Part shown: positions 1 through 5,982 of the stretch, one piece after another
Layout of the letters: every line of letters starts with the position of its first letter
Position numbering within the stretch: position 1 is the first letter of the stretch
DNA from: an uncultured Bacilli bacterium
GTDB lineage: Bacteria; Bacillota_I; Bacilli_A; RF39; UBA660
Direction of reading: 5' to 3'
Assembly: GCA_947599755.1 (NCBI GenBank)
Contig: CANQFO010000039.1
Location: forward strand, 1-10,047
Length of the DNA stretch: 10,047 nucleotides
Notes under the pieces: model-generated
Seen by the model: the letters and a program-made list of their open reading frames with translations, nothing else
The model's database searches: none
Told to the model about the DNA's origin: nothing
Program-made: the position numbers and the translations under genes

Positions 1-5
1 GTTAC

Positions 6-44
6 AAAAAGATGAAAAAGTTTTCCACATTTTCATCTTTTTTT
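6..44 (+). terminator. Hairpin terminator of an upstream gene
   Basis: A perfect 13-bp stem pairs positions 6-18 with 30-42 around an 11-nt loop. The right arm runs into a T-tract (38-44). The stem is AT-rich with only two G-C pairs, but it matches the style of the other hairpins in this window. It most likely ends a plus-strand gene left of the window. Because the left arm starts with a run of A, it could also work on the minus strand, so direction is not certain. Confidence 0.6.
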
Positions 45-73
45 ATGCCAAGTGTTTTTTTTTACCTAAACTC

Positions 74-105
74 AAATAGATAAACTATTCTATTTAAAAA
101 ATAGA
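74..105. repeat. Three-element inverted/direct repeat (AAATAGA, TCTATTT, AAATAGA)
   Basis: AAATAGA occurs at 74-80 and again at 99-105, with its exact complement TCTATTT at 89-95 between them. The middle copy can pair with either flank (8-nt or 3-nt loop), so two hairpins exclude each other. It lies upstream of both promoter candidates for the gene at 298 and so is more likely a DNA-level site, or chance in AT-rich DNA, than a leader RNA element. No function is claimed. Confidence 0.3.
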
Positions 106-132
106 GGAGTCTTTAGAAAAGGTTTCAATAAC

Positions 133-162
133 TAGTCAAAAAAAAAAGAAAAATGATATAAT
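133..162 (+). promoter_or_regulatory. Distal sigma-A promoter candidate for the DUF3592-like gene
   Basis: An extended -10 element (TGATATAAT, 154-162) has a perfect TATAAT hexamer at 157-162. A weak -35 (TAGTCA, 133-138, four of six matches to TTGACA) sits 18 bp upstream. AT-rich sequence yields TATAAT by chance, but the TG extension and the -35 spacing support it. Confidence 0.4.
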
Positions 163-174
163 TAATTAAAATAG

Positions 175-203
175 TTCAAAAAAATAATTTTATTCCTTAT
201 AAT
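175..203 (+). promoter_or_regulatory. Proximal sigma-A promoter candidate for the DUF3592-like gene
   Basis: TTCAAA at 175-180 (four of six matches to the -35 consensus) and a perfect TATAAT at 198-203 are separated by exactly 17 bp. Transcription would start near 210, giving a leader of about 90 nt. That leader contains a short hairpin (about 234-248, stem CAAC/GTTG) ahead of the ribosome binding site at 283-289. Confidence 0.5.
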
Positions 204-297
204 GAAATAAAATTATCTATATTTATTTCTTTGATCAACCTTGTTGGTGAATCATGAGAGTTATTTTTTTAAAATAAAAGAAAAGGAAGTTTGAAAA

Positions 298-891
298 ATG
301 GAAATTAGACATGGCCGTAAAAATGGAAATACTTGGGAAAGTACAACGATTCACTTAAATGGACCAATTGGTAGTATTATGGGAGTAATTCTTTCTGTCT
401 TATCGCTTTTGGGATCTTTATTATTTTTAGGAATTGTGGGATTTTTTTTATTTCTTCAAATTTCTACTTTACCCTATCAACCTACTCAAGCAACAGTAGT
501 TCGTGTTATTAATGAGGAGGAAAATCAGTATGAAATTGTATACCTTGCCAACGATAAACCATATCAAATTCAAACTGATTTATTTGAAAAAAATGAAATT
601 GGTAAAACAATAGATATTTTTTATAATCCAAAAAATCCTGAAGAAATTACTTTTGAGCATTCTGTTTCATTTCTTTTTATATTAATTGAATTGGTTCTTA
701 TTTTTATCATTGTTCGGAGTATTCGATCTCTAAAACGAAATGTAAATAATTTTCGGTCTTTTTTCCATCCTAATCAATATCCATACGATAATTCAGAAGA
801 GTCCAGTTTAATGGGAGATGCAATCAATGATTTTGATTCTCCTAATCATGAGGAAACAGAGGATGGAAGTTATACACAATTTCGTTTTTGA
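298..891 (+). CDS. Two-helix membrane protein, DUF3592-like
   Basis: The product is 197 aa. A basic N-terminus (MEIRHGRKNG) precedes a long hydrophobic segment (about residues 23-54). Next is a soluble beta-rich segment (about 60-120), a second helix (about 122-139) and a Lys/Arg-containing then acidic, disordered C-terminus. Basic residues outside both helices place the ends in the cytoplasm and the middle domain outside. The middle domain has the DUF3592 pattern: a strand with ATVVRV, then GKTIDIFYNPKNPEEI at 102-117, matching the family's G-x-x-v-x-v-y-Y-x-P-x-n-P signature. The family has no established biochemical role. An AAGGAAG-like ribosome binding site 8 nt upstream supports the start. 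It is the only plus-strand gene and appears monocistronic; it converges on the Rel gene with only 34 bp between stop codons and no strong terminator in the gap. Confidence 0.75.
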   Translation: MEIRHGRKNGNTWESTTIHLNGPIGSIMGVILSVLSLLGSLLFLGIVGFFLFLQISTLPYQPTQATVVRVINEEENQYEIVYLANDKPYQIQTDLFEKNEIGKTIDIFYNPKNPEEITFEHSVSFLFILIELVLIFIIVRSIRSLKRNVNNFRSFFHPNQYPYDNSEESSLMGDAINDFDSPNHEETEDGSYTQFRF

Positions 892-925
892 GAATCATTA
901 TTCTTTTTTCTATCCTGAATCATGA

Positions 926-2377
926 TTAACCTATAGAATTTCCTTGGTTAAAATCTTTAATTTTTCTTTTGGCTTTGGTTGTTTGGACTTTATCTAACCA
1001 TTCTAGTCTTGGTCCATATGACATAATGTCTGTAACAATTTTTACTCGATCTTTATTTTGTAAGACATATTCTGGCTCGACAGCTTGATCATTAACAATT
1101 GCAGAAACCATGGTGTTTCCAATATCTGAATGAATTTTGTAGGCAAAGTCTATGGCCGTTGCTCCTTTTGGTAATTCGATGATGTCGCCTTTTGTTGTAT
1201 AAACATATATCGTATCAGAAAATAATTCCATTTTTACTTGTTCTACAAAATCATGGTTATCTCCAAATACCTGATTAATTTCTACTAAAGATTGAAAAAA
1301 TTGATATTTATTTTTTAAATCTTCTTGCATTTTATCTCTAATATTTCCTTTTTGGATATCCCAATATGCGGAAAGACCAAATGAGGCTACTTTATCCATA
1401 TCAAAAGTTCTAATTTGGGTTTGGACTAAGCGATCTTCAGGGCCAAATACTGTCGTATGAAGACTTTGATACATATTTGTTTTCGGATTGCAAATGTAAT
1501 CTTTAAATTTATCATTGATTGGATGGTATTGTTGATGAATTAATCCTAAAGTCTGGTAGCATTCTGAGATATTATCTACCATGATTTTTAATGATAATAG
1601 ATCGTGAATATCCGATAATTTGTTTCCTTCTTTTAATCGTTTATATATTCCATATATATTTTTCGTTCTTACTTTTATTTTATTTGGAATATTTTCATCT
1701 GATAAAATTTTTTGAATAGTTTCTAACATTTCTTGTAAACAGTTTTTACTATTATCTTCAATTTGATGTTTGATATCATCTATTCTTTTATATTGATCAG
1801 GATATAAATATTGTAAGGATAAATCTTCTAGTTCGCTTTTGATTCGATATGCACCAATATAATAGGCAAGTGGGACAAAAATATCTATTGTTTCCATAGC
1901 ATTTTCTTTTTGCTTAAATTTGGATTTATATTGTAATGTTCTCATATTATGTAGTCGATCGGCTAATTTAATAATGATAATTCTTACATCAGAAGTAATT
2001 CCAGTAATAATTTTTCTTGTGTTGGCCATATTTTGATCATTTTTACTAGAAAAATTAAGTTTACTAATTTTTGTTACTCCATCAACTAAATTAGCAATTT
2101 CTGGATTAAAATTATAAATAATTTCTTCTTTTGTAATATTGGCATCTTCTAAAGTATCATGTAATAATCCTGCACATATCGTGTCTTTATCTGCATGCAT
2201 TTCTGATAAAATATAGGCAACATTTAAAGGATGAGAAATGTAAGGATCTCCACTTTGTCGAAATTGACCTTGATGTAGATCTTCTGCATAATTATATGCT
2301 TTTTGAATTTCTGATACAGAATTCGTATCATATGTTTTTACCTTATCAAGTAAATCTGTTATGGTTAGTGTTTTCAT
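926..2377 (-). CDS. rel: RelA/SpoT homologue, short form, probably hydrolase-dominant
   Basis: This 483-aa protein belongs to the long RSH family that makes and/or degrades (p)ppGpp. The N-terminal HD hydrolase domain (about 25-150) keeps the metal and catalytic residues: R40, H49, H73-D74, E77, and LADRLHNMRTL at 138-148 with D140 and N144. The synthetase domain (about 232-345) keeps R237, D259, K292, Y294, K299, N301, Y303 and H307. However, the Glu that precedes QIRT (E323 in the Streptococcus equisimilis enzyme) is Gln319, and the usual RFKD reads KFKD. A TGS domain follows (about 385-450). The protein then stops after the first conserved stretch of the helical region (GPRLEWLDKVQTTKAKRKI), so it lacks the zinc-finger and ACT domains of the roughly 730-aa relatives. 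A perfect AAGGAGG site 8 nt upstream fixes the start. It has its own promoter and a hairpin-bearing leader. Family assignment is certain; hydrolase-only function is inference. Confidence 0.95.
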   Translation of the reverse strand: MKTLTITDLLDKVKTYDTNSVSEIQKAYNYAEDLHQGQFRQSGDPYISHPLNVAYILSEMHADKDTICAGLLHDTLEDANITKEEIIYNFNPEIANLVDGVTKISKLNFSSKNDQNMANTRKIITGITSDVRIIIIKLADRLHNMRTLQYKSKFKQKENAMETIDIFVPLAYYIGAYRIKSELEDLSLQYLYPDQYKRIDDIKHQIEDNSKNCLQEMLETIQKILSDENIPNKIKVRTKNIYGIYKRLKEGNKLSDIHDLLSLKIMVDNISECYQTLGLIHQQYHPINDKFKDYICNPKTNMYQSLHTTVFGPEDRLVQTQIRTFDMDKVASFGLSAYWDIQKGNIRDKMQEDLKNKYQFFQSLVEINQVFGDNHDFVEQVKMELFSDTIYVYTTKGDIIELPKGATAIDFAYKIHSDIGNTMVSAIVNDQAVEPEYVLQNKDRVKIVTDIMSYGPRLEWLDKVQTTKAKRKIKDFNQGNSIG

Positions 2378-2397
2378 TTTCTATACCTCCTTAAATG

Positions 2398-2435
2398 AAA
2401 AAAAACGTCAATTTTTCAACAAAATTACGTTTTTT
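2398..2435 (-). terminator. Hairpin with T-run just upstream of the rel ribosome binding site (attenuator-like)
   Basis: Read on the minus strand, an arm at 2435-2421 (AAAAAACGTAATTTT) pairs with 2416-2400 around a GTTG loop. The stem has about 15 bp with one bulged G, and the 3' arm continues into eight T (2405-2398). It lies only about 6 nt before the AAGGAGG of rel, inside the transcript made from the rel promoter. It could therefore stop transcription before rel, or end read-through from the operon upstream. The stem is AT-rich, so efficiency is unknown. Confidence 0.5.
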
Positions 2436-2515
2436 GCACAGCGAAATAGTAAAATATCTATGAATCGATATATCCATTTTAAATTTACTGGTTTTTGTAT
2501 TTTTACTATCTTCAT
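2408..2515 (-). CDS. Putative 35-codon leader peptide or small protein upstream of rel
   Basis: A short reading frame starts at ATG (2515-2513) and ends at TGA (2410-2408). The product begins MKIVKIQKPV and ends CAKNVILLKN. It is basic, with a hydrophobic stretch in the middle. An AGAGG motif (2528-2524) lies 8 nt upstream of the ATG, a proper spacing, and a good promoter sits about 30 nt further up. Its last nine or so codons form the 5' arm and loop of the hairpin at 2435-2398, and its stop lies within the 3' arm. This geometry is typical of translation-controlled attenuation. No homologue is recognised, and a 35-codon frame can arise by chance. Confidence 0.35.
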   Translation of the reverse strand: MKIVKIQKPVNLKWIYRFIDILLFRCAKNVILLKN

Positions 2516-2549
2516 AAATTTTTCCTCTAATCATCATTTGATTAGATTG

Positions 2550-2578
2550 ATTATACGATTAAAAAGAATCAAAATCAA
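2550..2578 (-). promoter_or_regulatory. Sigma-A promoter for the rel leader and rel
   Basis: On the minus strand, TTGATT (2578-2573, four of six matches to TTGACA) is followed by exactly 17 bp and a perfect TATAAT (2555-2550). The predicted start near 2543 leaves a short untranslated stretch before the AGAGG site of the 35-codon leader ORF, and a leader of about 165 nt before rel. Confidence 0.6.
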
Positions 2579-2645
2579 GATATTTTTAGCAATTTTTCTC
2601 TTTTTATCTACTTCATGATTATTTAAAAGATGAGTTTAGTTTTTA

Positions 2646-3623
2646 TTATAATTTCTTTTTAATGTAATTATATATTTTTATATATGTATTTTTATTATAG
2701 TGTAATCCATCTGCTGTAGTGAATCCACTGGATGTTAAATAGCTATTGGTATCAATGTAGGTAACATTTTGGGAAAGTCCTTTTTTTAATTTATTATTAA
2801 ATGTTTGGATATCACTATTTAAATTGCTTCTTGATCCATCTGTTGGATTTACTGAAACAAAATAGATGCTTGCTCCATTATTTTTCCAAGTACTTGCTTT
2901 TTCATTTATGTAGTTAATATATGATGTAGGATGATATAAATCATTTACTCCCATTAAAATTACTATTGCTGATCCGTTTGTTATTTTTGCTTCAATTTGT
3001 GGAACTCCTGTATTTTGTAACCAGTCTAGTCCTATTGAGCTTTTACAGCTCCAAACTTCATTTCCTTTTTCCATCCAATCTTGTCCTGTTGAACCTTGAC
3101 AGGTTGAATTTCCATCATTTACGATATAATAGCGCATTTGAGCGGTTCTTGAATCTCCTAAAAAAATAATATTTGTTTTTTGGTTAGAAGAATTGCTAGA
3201 TTGAGATGAATCACTTTTTGTTCCCTGACTATAATCATTTGAATTGGGTAAAATAGAAGATGGTTTTGCGGATGGATTTGGATTAATATAAGTTGATGTA
3301 GTTCCATTTGAAGCAGCAGAATCTGCATAGTTCCAACAAGCAGATACTTCAAATTCTACTCCTAAGGTGGACATTAATACATTAATCATTACTGGTAAAA
3401 ATAAAGTTATGATTAAACAAATTATCCAATTACGAATTGCATTTTTTGTCTTTTTTTCCTCTGGATTTGACATTTTTTTTATTAATATTATTGTTAATGA
3501 GACAATCGATAGAATGGGCCCAATAATTTGGAAAAGACTTAATATTTTTTTGATTATATTTAATATATTTGCTAGTGCAGGATTTGCACAGTATGAGCTC
3601 ATATCTTGCAAGATGTATATCAT
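2646..3623 (-). CDS. Pilin-like two-helix membrane module fused to an extracellular SGNH hydrolase
   Basis: The protein has 325 aa in three parts. Residues 1-90 contain two hydrophobic helices (about 30-48 and 66-87) around a basic loop with the pattern NPEEKKTKNAIRN and a later LPVMIN. This resembles the TrbC/VirB2-like (Mbov_0395-type) pilin family. The loop charge puts both ends outside, where C12 and C96 could pair. Residues 100-148 are a Ser/Asn-rich linker. Residues 150-325 form an SGNH/GDSL hydrolase: block I GDSR (nucleophile S158), block III GVND (N227), and block V DGLH (D305, H308). Such enzymes usually remove acetyl or other acyl groups from glycans. The start has a GGAGGA-type site at 7-nt spacing. 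It is the last gene of a three-gene operon, 18 nt after the phosphodiester glycosidase. The hydrolase call is firm; the pilin-like call rests on pattern and topology; the substrate is unknown. Confidence 0.85.
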   Translation of the reverse strand: MIYILQDMSSYCANPALANILNIIKKILSLFQIIGPILSIVSLTIILIKKMSNPEEKKTKNAIRNWIICLIITLFLPVMINVLMSTLGVEFEVSACWNYADSAASNGTTSTYINPNPSAKPSSILPNSNDYSQGTKSDSSQSSNSSNQKTNIIFLGDSRTAQMRYYIVNDGNSTCQGSTGQDWMEKGNEVWSCKSSIGLDWLQNTGVPQIEAKITNGSAIVILMGVNDLYHPTSYINYINEKASTWKNNGASIYFVSVNPTDGSRSNLNSDIQTFNNKLKKGLSQNVTYIDTNSYLTSSGFTTADGLHYNKNTYIKIYNYIKKKL

Positions 3624-3641
3624 TATTTCTCCTCCTTCTTT

Positions 3642-4697
3642 TTAAGAATCTTTTACTACCCAAAAAGTGGCCATATCTCTTAACCCATAATCTCCTCCTG
3701 CTACAGGGGTATTGATAATTTTATTTTTTATAACTAATTCTGTTGATGATCCTCCGTCTAAATTTGCGGCATTATATGCTCCATATCTTTCCATAATTTC
3801 TGTAATATCTCCCATATCTGCTCCAATACTTGAGGGAATTCTTCCATTAATCACTAAAAATAATACAATTCCATCTTTTCTTTGTCCTATTGCACTTCTT
3901 GGTGCGATTCCCCAGCCGCCATTTCCTTTAATAAAAGAGCTTTTTCCATTTACAATCAAGAAAGGTCCAAATTCAATTGCATCACGATATCCTTGCTCTA
4001 AGGCTTCTTTTTTGGACATTTTCCCAAGAACTAGTTTATTATCTTTTGTAAATCCAATAAATCCTCCTCCCATATTTGCATCTTGATAATCACTTACCAC
4101 TTTTCCTTTTTGAATTACTGTTCCATGAGGAATTGCTCCATTTGAATTCCAATCTGGATCATAAAAACCACCGGCATTCATAGCAATGATTGCATTTTCT
4201 TGTTTACTAATTTCTAATATTGATTGTCCTCTTTTTCCTAAATATTTCGTTACTGCAATAGAAATTTTCGAAGGATCATAAATTGCTACTAAAAAACCTT
4301 GATATGAGCTTCCTTTGATTTTAATTAATTTATATAAATCATTTCCTTCTTCTTTGGTTAAAATTTCTTTTTCATATTGATTTTTATAAATTGTTGAAGA
4401 TCCATATTTTTTAAATTCTATTAAATCTGGATCTGTAGTTTCAGAAATCTCTATTATGTGATTTTTAGCTAATACCTTTTGAATTGTACTATCACTATAA
4501 AACCATTTGGCTAAATATTGATGATTCATTGTTGTCATTGAACTTGTAATCCAGAAGTTTCTAAATCCATCCCATGGTCCATATAATAAAAAAAGAAAAC
4601 AACACAAAAAAGAAAAGAAAACACTCATAGAAATGATGATTACCTTTTTTTTGACGGACCATTTTTGTTTTACTCTATGTTTTTTCTTTTGTTTCAT
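3642..4697 (-). CDS. Membrane-anchored phosphodiester glycosidase (NAGPA domain family)
   Basis: The product is about 351 aa. A Lys-rich cytoplasmic start and one helix (about 19-41) anchor an extracellular domain of the NAGPA family (PF09992). That family includes the human enzyme that uncovers mannose-6-phosphate and bacterial exopolysaccharide-related proteins. Family hallmarks, numbered from the upstream ATG at 4703, are AMNAGGFYDP (174-183), EFGPFLIVNG (244-253), APRSAIGQRKDG (267-278), GADMGDI (294-300) and NLDGGSST (314-321). The likely role is cleaving sugar-phosphodiester bonds in a surface polymer. The ATG at 4703 would give a 4-bp overlap with the preceding gene but leaves only 1 nt to the AGAGG motif (4709-4705). 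The ATG at 4697 gives 7 nt and is preferred. It lies between the EF-hand anchor protein and the SGNH esterase, suggesting joint action on one glycan. Confidence 0.88.
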   Translation of the reverse strand: MKQKKKHRVKQKWSVKKKVIIISMSVFFSFLCCFLFLLYGPWDGFRNFWITSSMTTMNHQYLAKWFYSDSTIQKVLAKNHIIEISETTDPDLIEFKKYGSSTIYKNQYEKEILTKEEGNDLYKLIKIKGSSYQGFLVAIYDPSKISIAVTKYLGKRGQSILEISKQENAIIAMNAGGFYDPDWNSNGAIPHGTVIQKGKVVSDYQDANMGGGFIGFTKDNKLVLGKMSKKEALEQGYRDAIEFGPFLIVNGKSSFIKGNGGWGIAPRSAIGQRKDGIVLFLVINGRIPSSIGADMGDITEIMERYGAYNAANLDGGSSTELVIKNKIINTPVAGGDYGLRDMATFWVVKDS

Positions 4698-4699
4698 TT

Positions 4700-5266
4700 T
4701 CATTCCTCTTTACCTTCATATTGACCATCATGATTATAGTCAATGTATTTTTTGGCTGTTTTGTATTTTTCTATTTTGTCATTATTGCCAAGACTTTGTT
4801 GGTAATTATTATACACCTCTACATTAGAATTGTATATAGAAATATCTTCTAGGAAGTAATTTATTACTTGTTCATATATACTCTTATATTTACTACATTT
4901 ATGATTTGTATCACTATCTGGATAATAAACATTTTTACAGAGTGAGTCCATATTTGAGACGGATTTTTTTACTGTATCTACAATATTTTCATAATTAGAT
5001 AATTGGGTTTTGATCAGTTTATCTTCTTGTTTAAATGTATCATAATAAAGATTTTTTAAGGTCTTTTCATTAATTGTTTCTCGCATTTCTTGGAATTTGG
5101 TTACGTAAGTATTAAAATTTTCATAACTTAATGAAACTGATTCCATCCTTTCTCTTATTTGTTTTTGATCGGATTGTAAACTTAAGACAAAAGATGCAAC
5201 ACTTCCTGATGTAATCATTACTAATCCTATTGTAAATAAAATTAATGATATTTTTTTATATTGCAT
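4700..5266 (-). CDS. Membrane-anchored helical protein with a C-terminal EF-hand loop
   Basis: No named family is recognised. The 188-aa product has one N-terminal helix (about 6-28) after MQYKK, so the rest should be outside the cell. Residues 32-170 are polar and predicted mostly helical, with one Cys pair (C110, C124) that could form a disulfide. The last residues form a textbook EF-hand or dockerin-type calcium loop at 176-187: D1, N3, D5, G6, Y8, E12. The start has AAGGTG at 5-nt spacing. It is the first gene of the operon with the phosphodiester glycosidase and the SGNH fusion. The codons for the end of its EF loop also carry the ribosome binding site of the next gene. It could be a calcium-stabilised scaffold or partner for the two enzymes; that is inference. 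No convincing promoter was found in the 146-nt gap upstream. Confidence 0.7.
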   Translation of the reverse strand: MQYKKISLILFTIGLVMITSGSVASFVLSLQSDQKQIRERMESVSLSYENFNTYVTKFQEMRETINEKTLKNLYYDTFKQEDKLIKTQLSNYENIVDTVKKSVSNMDSLCKNVYYPDSDTNHKCSKYKSIYEQVINYFLEDISIYNSNVEVYNNYQQSLGNNDKIEKYKTAKKYIDYNHDGQYEGKEE

Positions 5267-5377
5267 AGTATCACCTTATTAAAAATATATCAAAAAATCA
5301 ATTTTTTGTATATACTTTATTTCAATTTATTCTTTCTTTTTTGGATAAATTATTGAAACTTTTATGTTTATTTAATT

Positions 5378-5405
5378 AAAAAGAAGTATTGTAAATATCT
5401 TCTTT
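5378..5405 (-). terminator. Terminator of the glycosyltransferase operon
   Basis: On the minus strand, AAAGAAG (5405-5399) pairs with CTTCTTT (5386-5380), and an inner TATT/AATA stem closes on a 3-nt loop with one bulged A. The 3' arm runs into five T. It starts 8 nt after the stop codon of the Alg13/PssE-like gene and separates the glycosyltransferase operon from the surface operon that follows. Confidence 0.65.
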
Positions 5406-5412
5406 ATTTTGG

Positions 5413-5982
5413 TCATTTAATGAAAAGCCATACTAATCTTATTATGATTATTCCGATTATGCACCAAAAAAATAGGTGAAATTTATTATACCAAGAGATG
5501 TGATTATCTTTTTCAATATAATCTTCTATTAGATTTACCATATTTTGTGTATTACTTTCAAATTTTTTAGGATGAAAGGTTTTGGATTTTTCTAATATTT
5601 TATCTAATTGGTTAAAATCTCTTAATTCTAAGATATATCCTCTCTTAGTAAATTCTTTGATAATTTGTTTTTGATGATCATTTACATGTTCTTTATATTT
5701 TTTTAGTCTTGCGGCAGCAATTACTATTTTCTTTTTTTTGATTGCAGAAAGGATCGTTCCTACTCCTCCATGAGTAATGACTATACGACTTTTTTCTATT
5801 AATTCATCCATTTCTTTTTGAGGTACTAGATCAAAAATTTCCATGTTTGAACTTTTATATTTTGTATATCCTGCTTGAACGATTACTTTTTCTTTTATTA
5901 GCCCTTTTTCGATTTGTTGATCAATTGCTTTTAATAGGCGTTCAAAACTTTTATCTTGGGTTCCTAATGTCACTAAAATCAT
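5413..5982 (-). CDS. Alg13/PssE-like glycosyltransferase subunit with a C-terminal membrane helix
   Basis: The product is 189 aa, starting MILVTLGTQ. It is the C-terminal GT-B half (glycosyltransferase 28 C-domain) that in Alg13, PssE and streptococcal CpsG-type proteins binds the nucleotide sugar. Key motifs are VTLGT at 4-8, ITHGGVGTILSAI at 69-81 (sugar-nucleotide loop) and KEHVNDHQ at 97-104. Such subunits act only with an Alg14/PssD partner, which is the gene directly upstream. Stop and start overlap as TAATG, implying translational coupling. The frame stays open 19 codons further upstream, but those codons lie inside the partner gene; the internal ATG with a GGGTGG site at 8-nt spacing is preferred. 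A hydrophobic segment near the end (about 169-187) is unusual, since Alg13/PssE proteins are normally soluble. The acceptor and sugar cannot be told from sequence. Confidence 0.87.
   Translation of the reverse strand: MILVTLGTQDKSFERLLKAIDQQIEKGLIKEKVIVQAGYTKYKSSNMEIFDLVPQKEMDELIEKSRIVITHGGVGTILSAIKKKKIVIAAARLKKYKEHVNDHQKQIIKEFTKRGYILELRDFNQLDKILEKSKTFHPKKFESNTQNMVNLIEDYIEKDNHISWYNKFHLFFWCIIGIIIIRLVWLFIK

Noticed and set aside
21..29. TTTTCCACA resembles a DnaA box (TTATCCACA)
   Set aside because: It is a single one-mismatch copy inside a terminator loop, with no cluster of boxes and no dnaA/dnaN nearby, so it is not evidence for an origin.
893..927. AATCAT/ATGATT inverted repeat and the AATCATGATT palindrome (918-927) between convergent stops, as a bidirectional terminator
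   Set aside because: The stem is only 6 bp with a 23-nt loop, or a 10-bp palindrome without a loop or T-run, and the palindrome includes the rel stop codon. It is too weak to call.
2361..2618. Plus-strand 85-codon open frame across the rel leader region
   Set aside because: It runs antisense to the rel start, has no ribosome binding site and a low-complexity Phe/Ile-rich product typical of AT-rich non-coding DNA. The minus strand explains the region better.
3712..4086. Plus-strand 124-codon open frame
   Set aside because: It is antisense to the core NAGPA motifs of the phosphodiester glycosidase, which is clearly the real gene; it has no family similarity.
5284..5325. Promoter for the EF-hand/NAGPA/SGNH operon in the gap 5267-5377
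   Set aside because: TATACA-17 bp-TATATT would start transcription at the ribosome binding site itself, and TTGAAA at 5325-5320 has no acceptable -10. None of the combinations is convincing.
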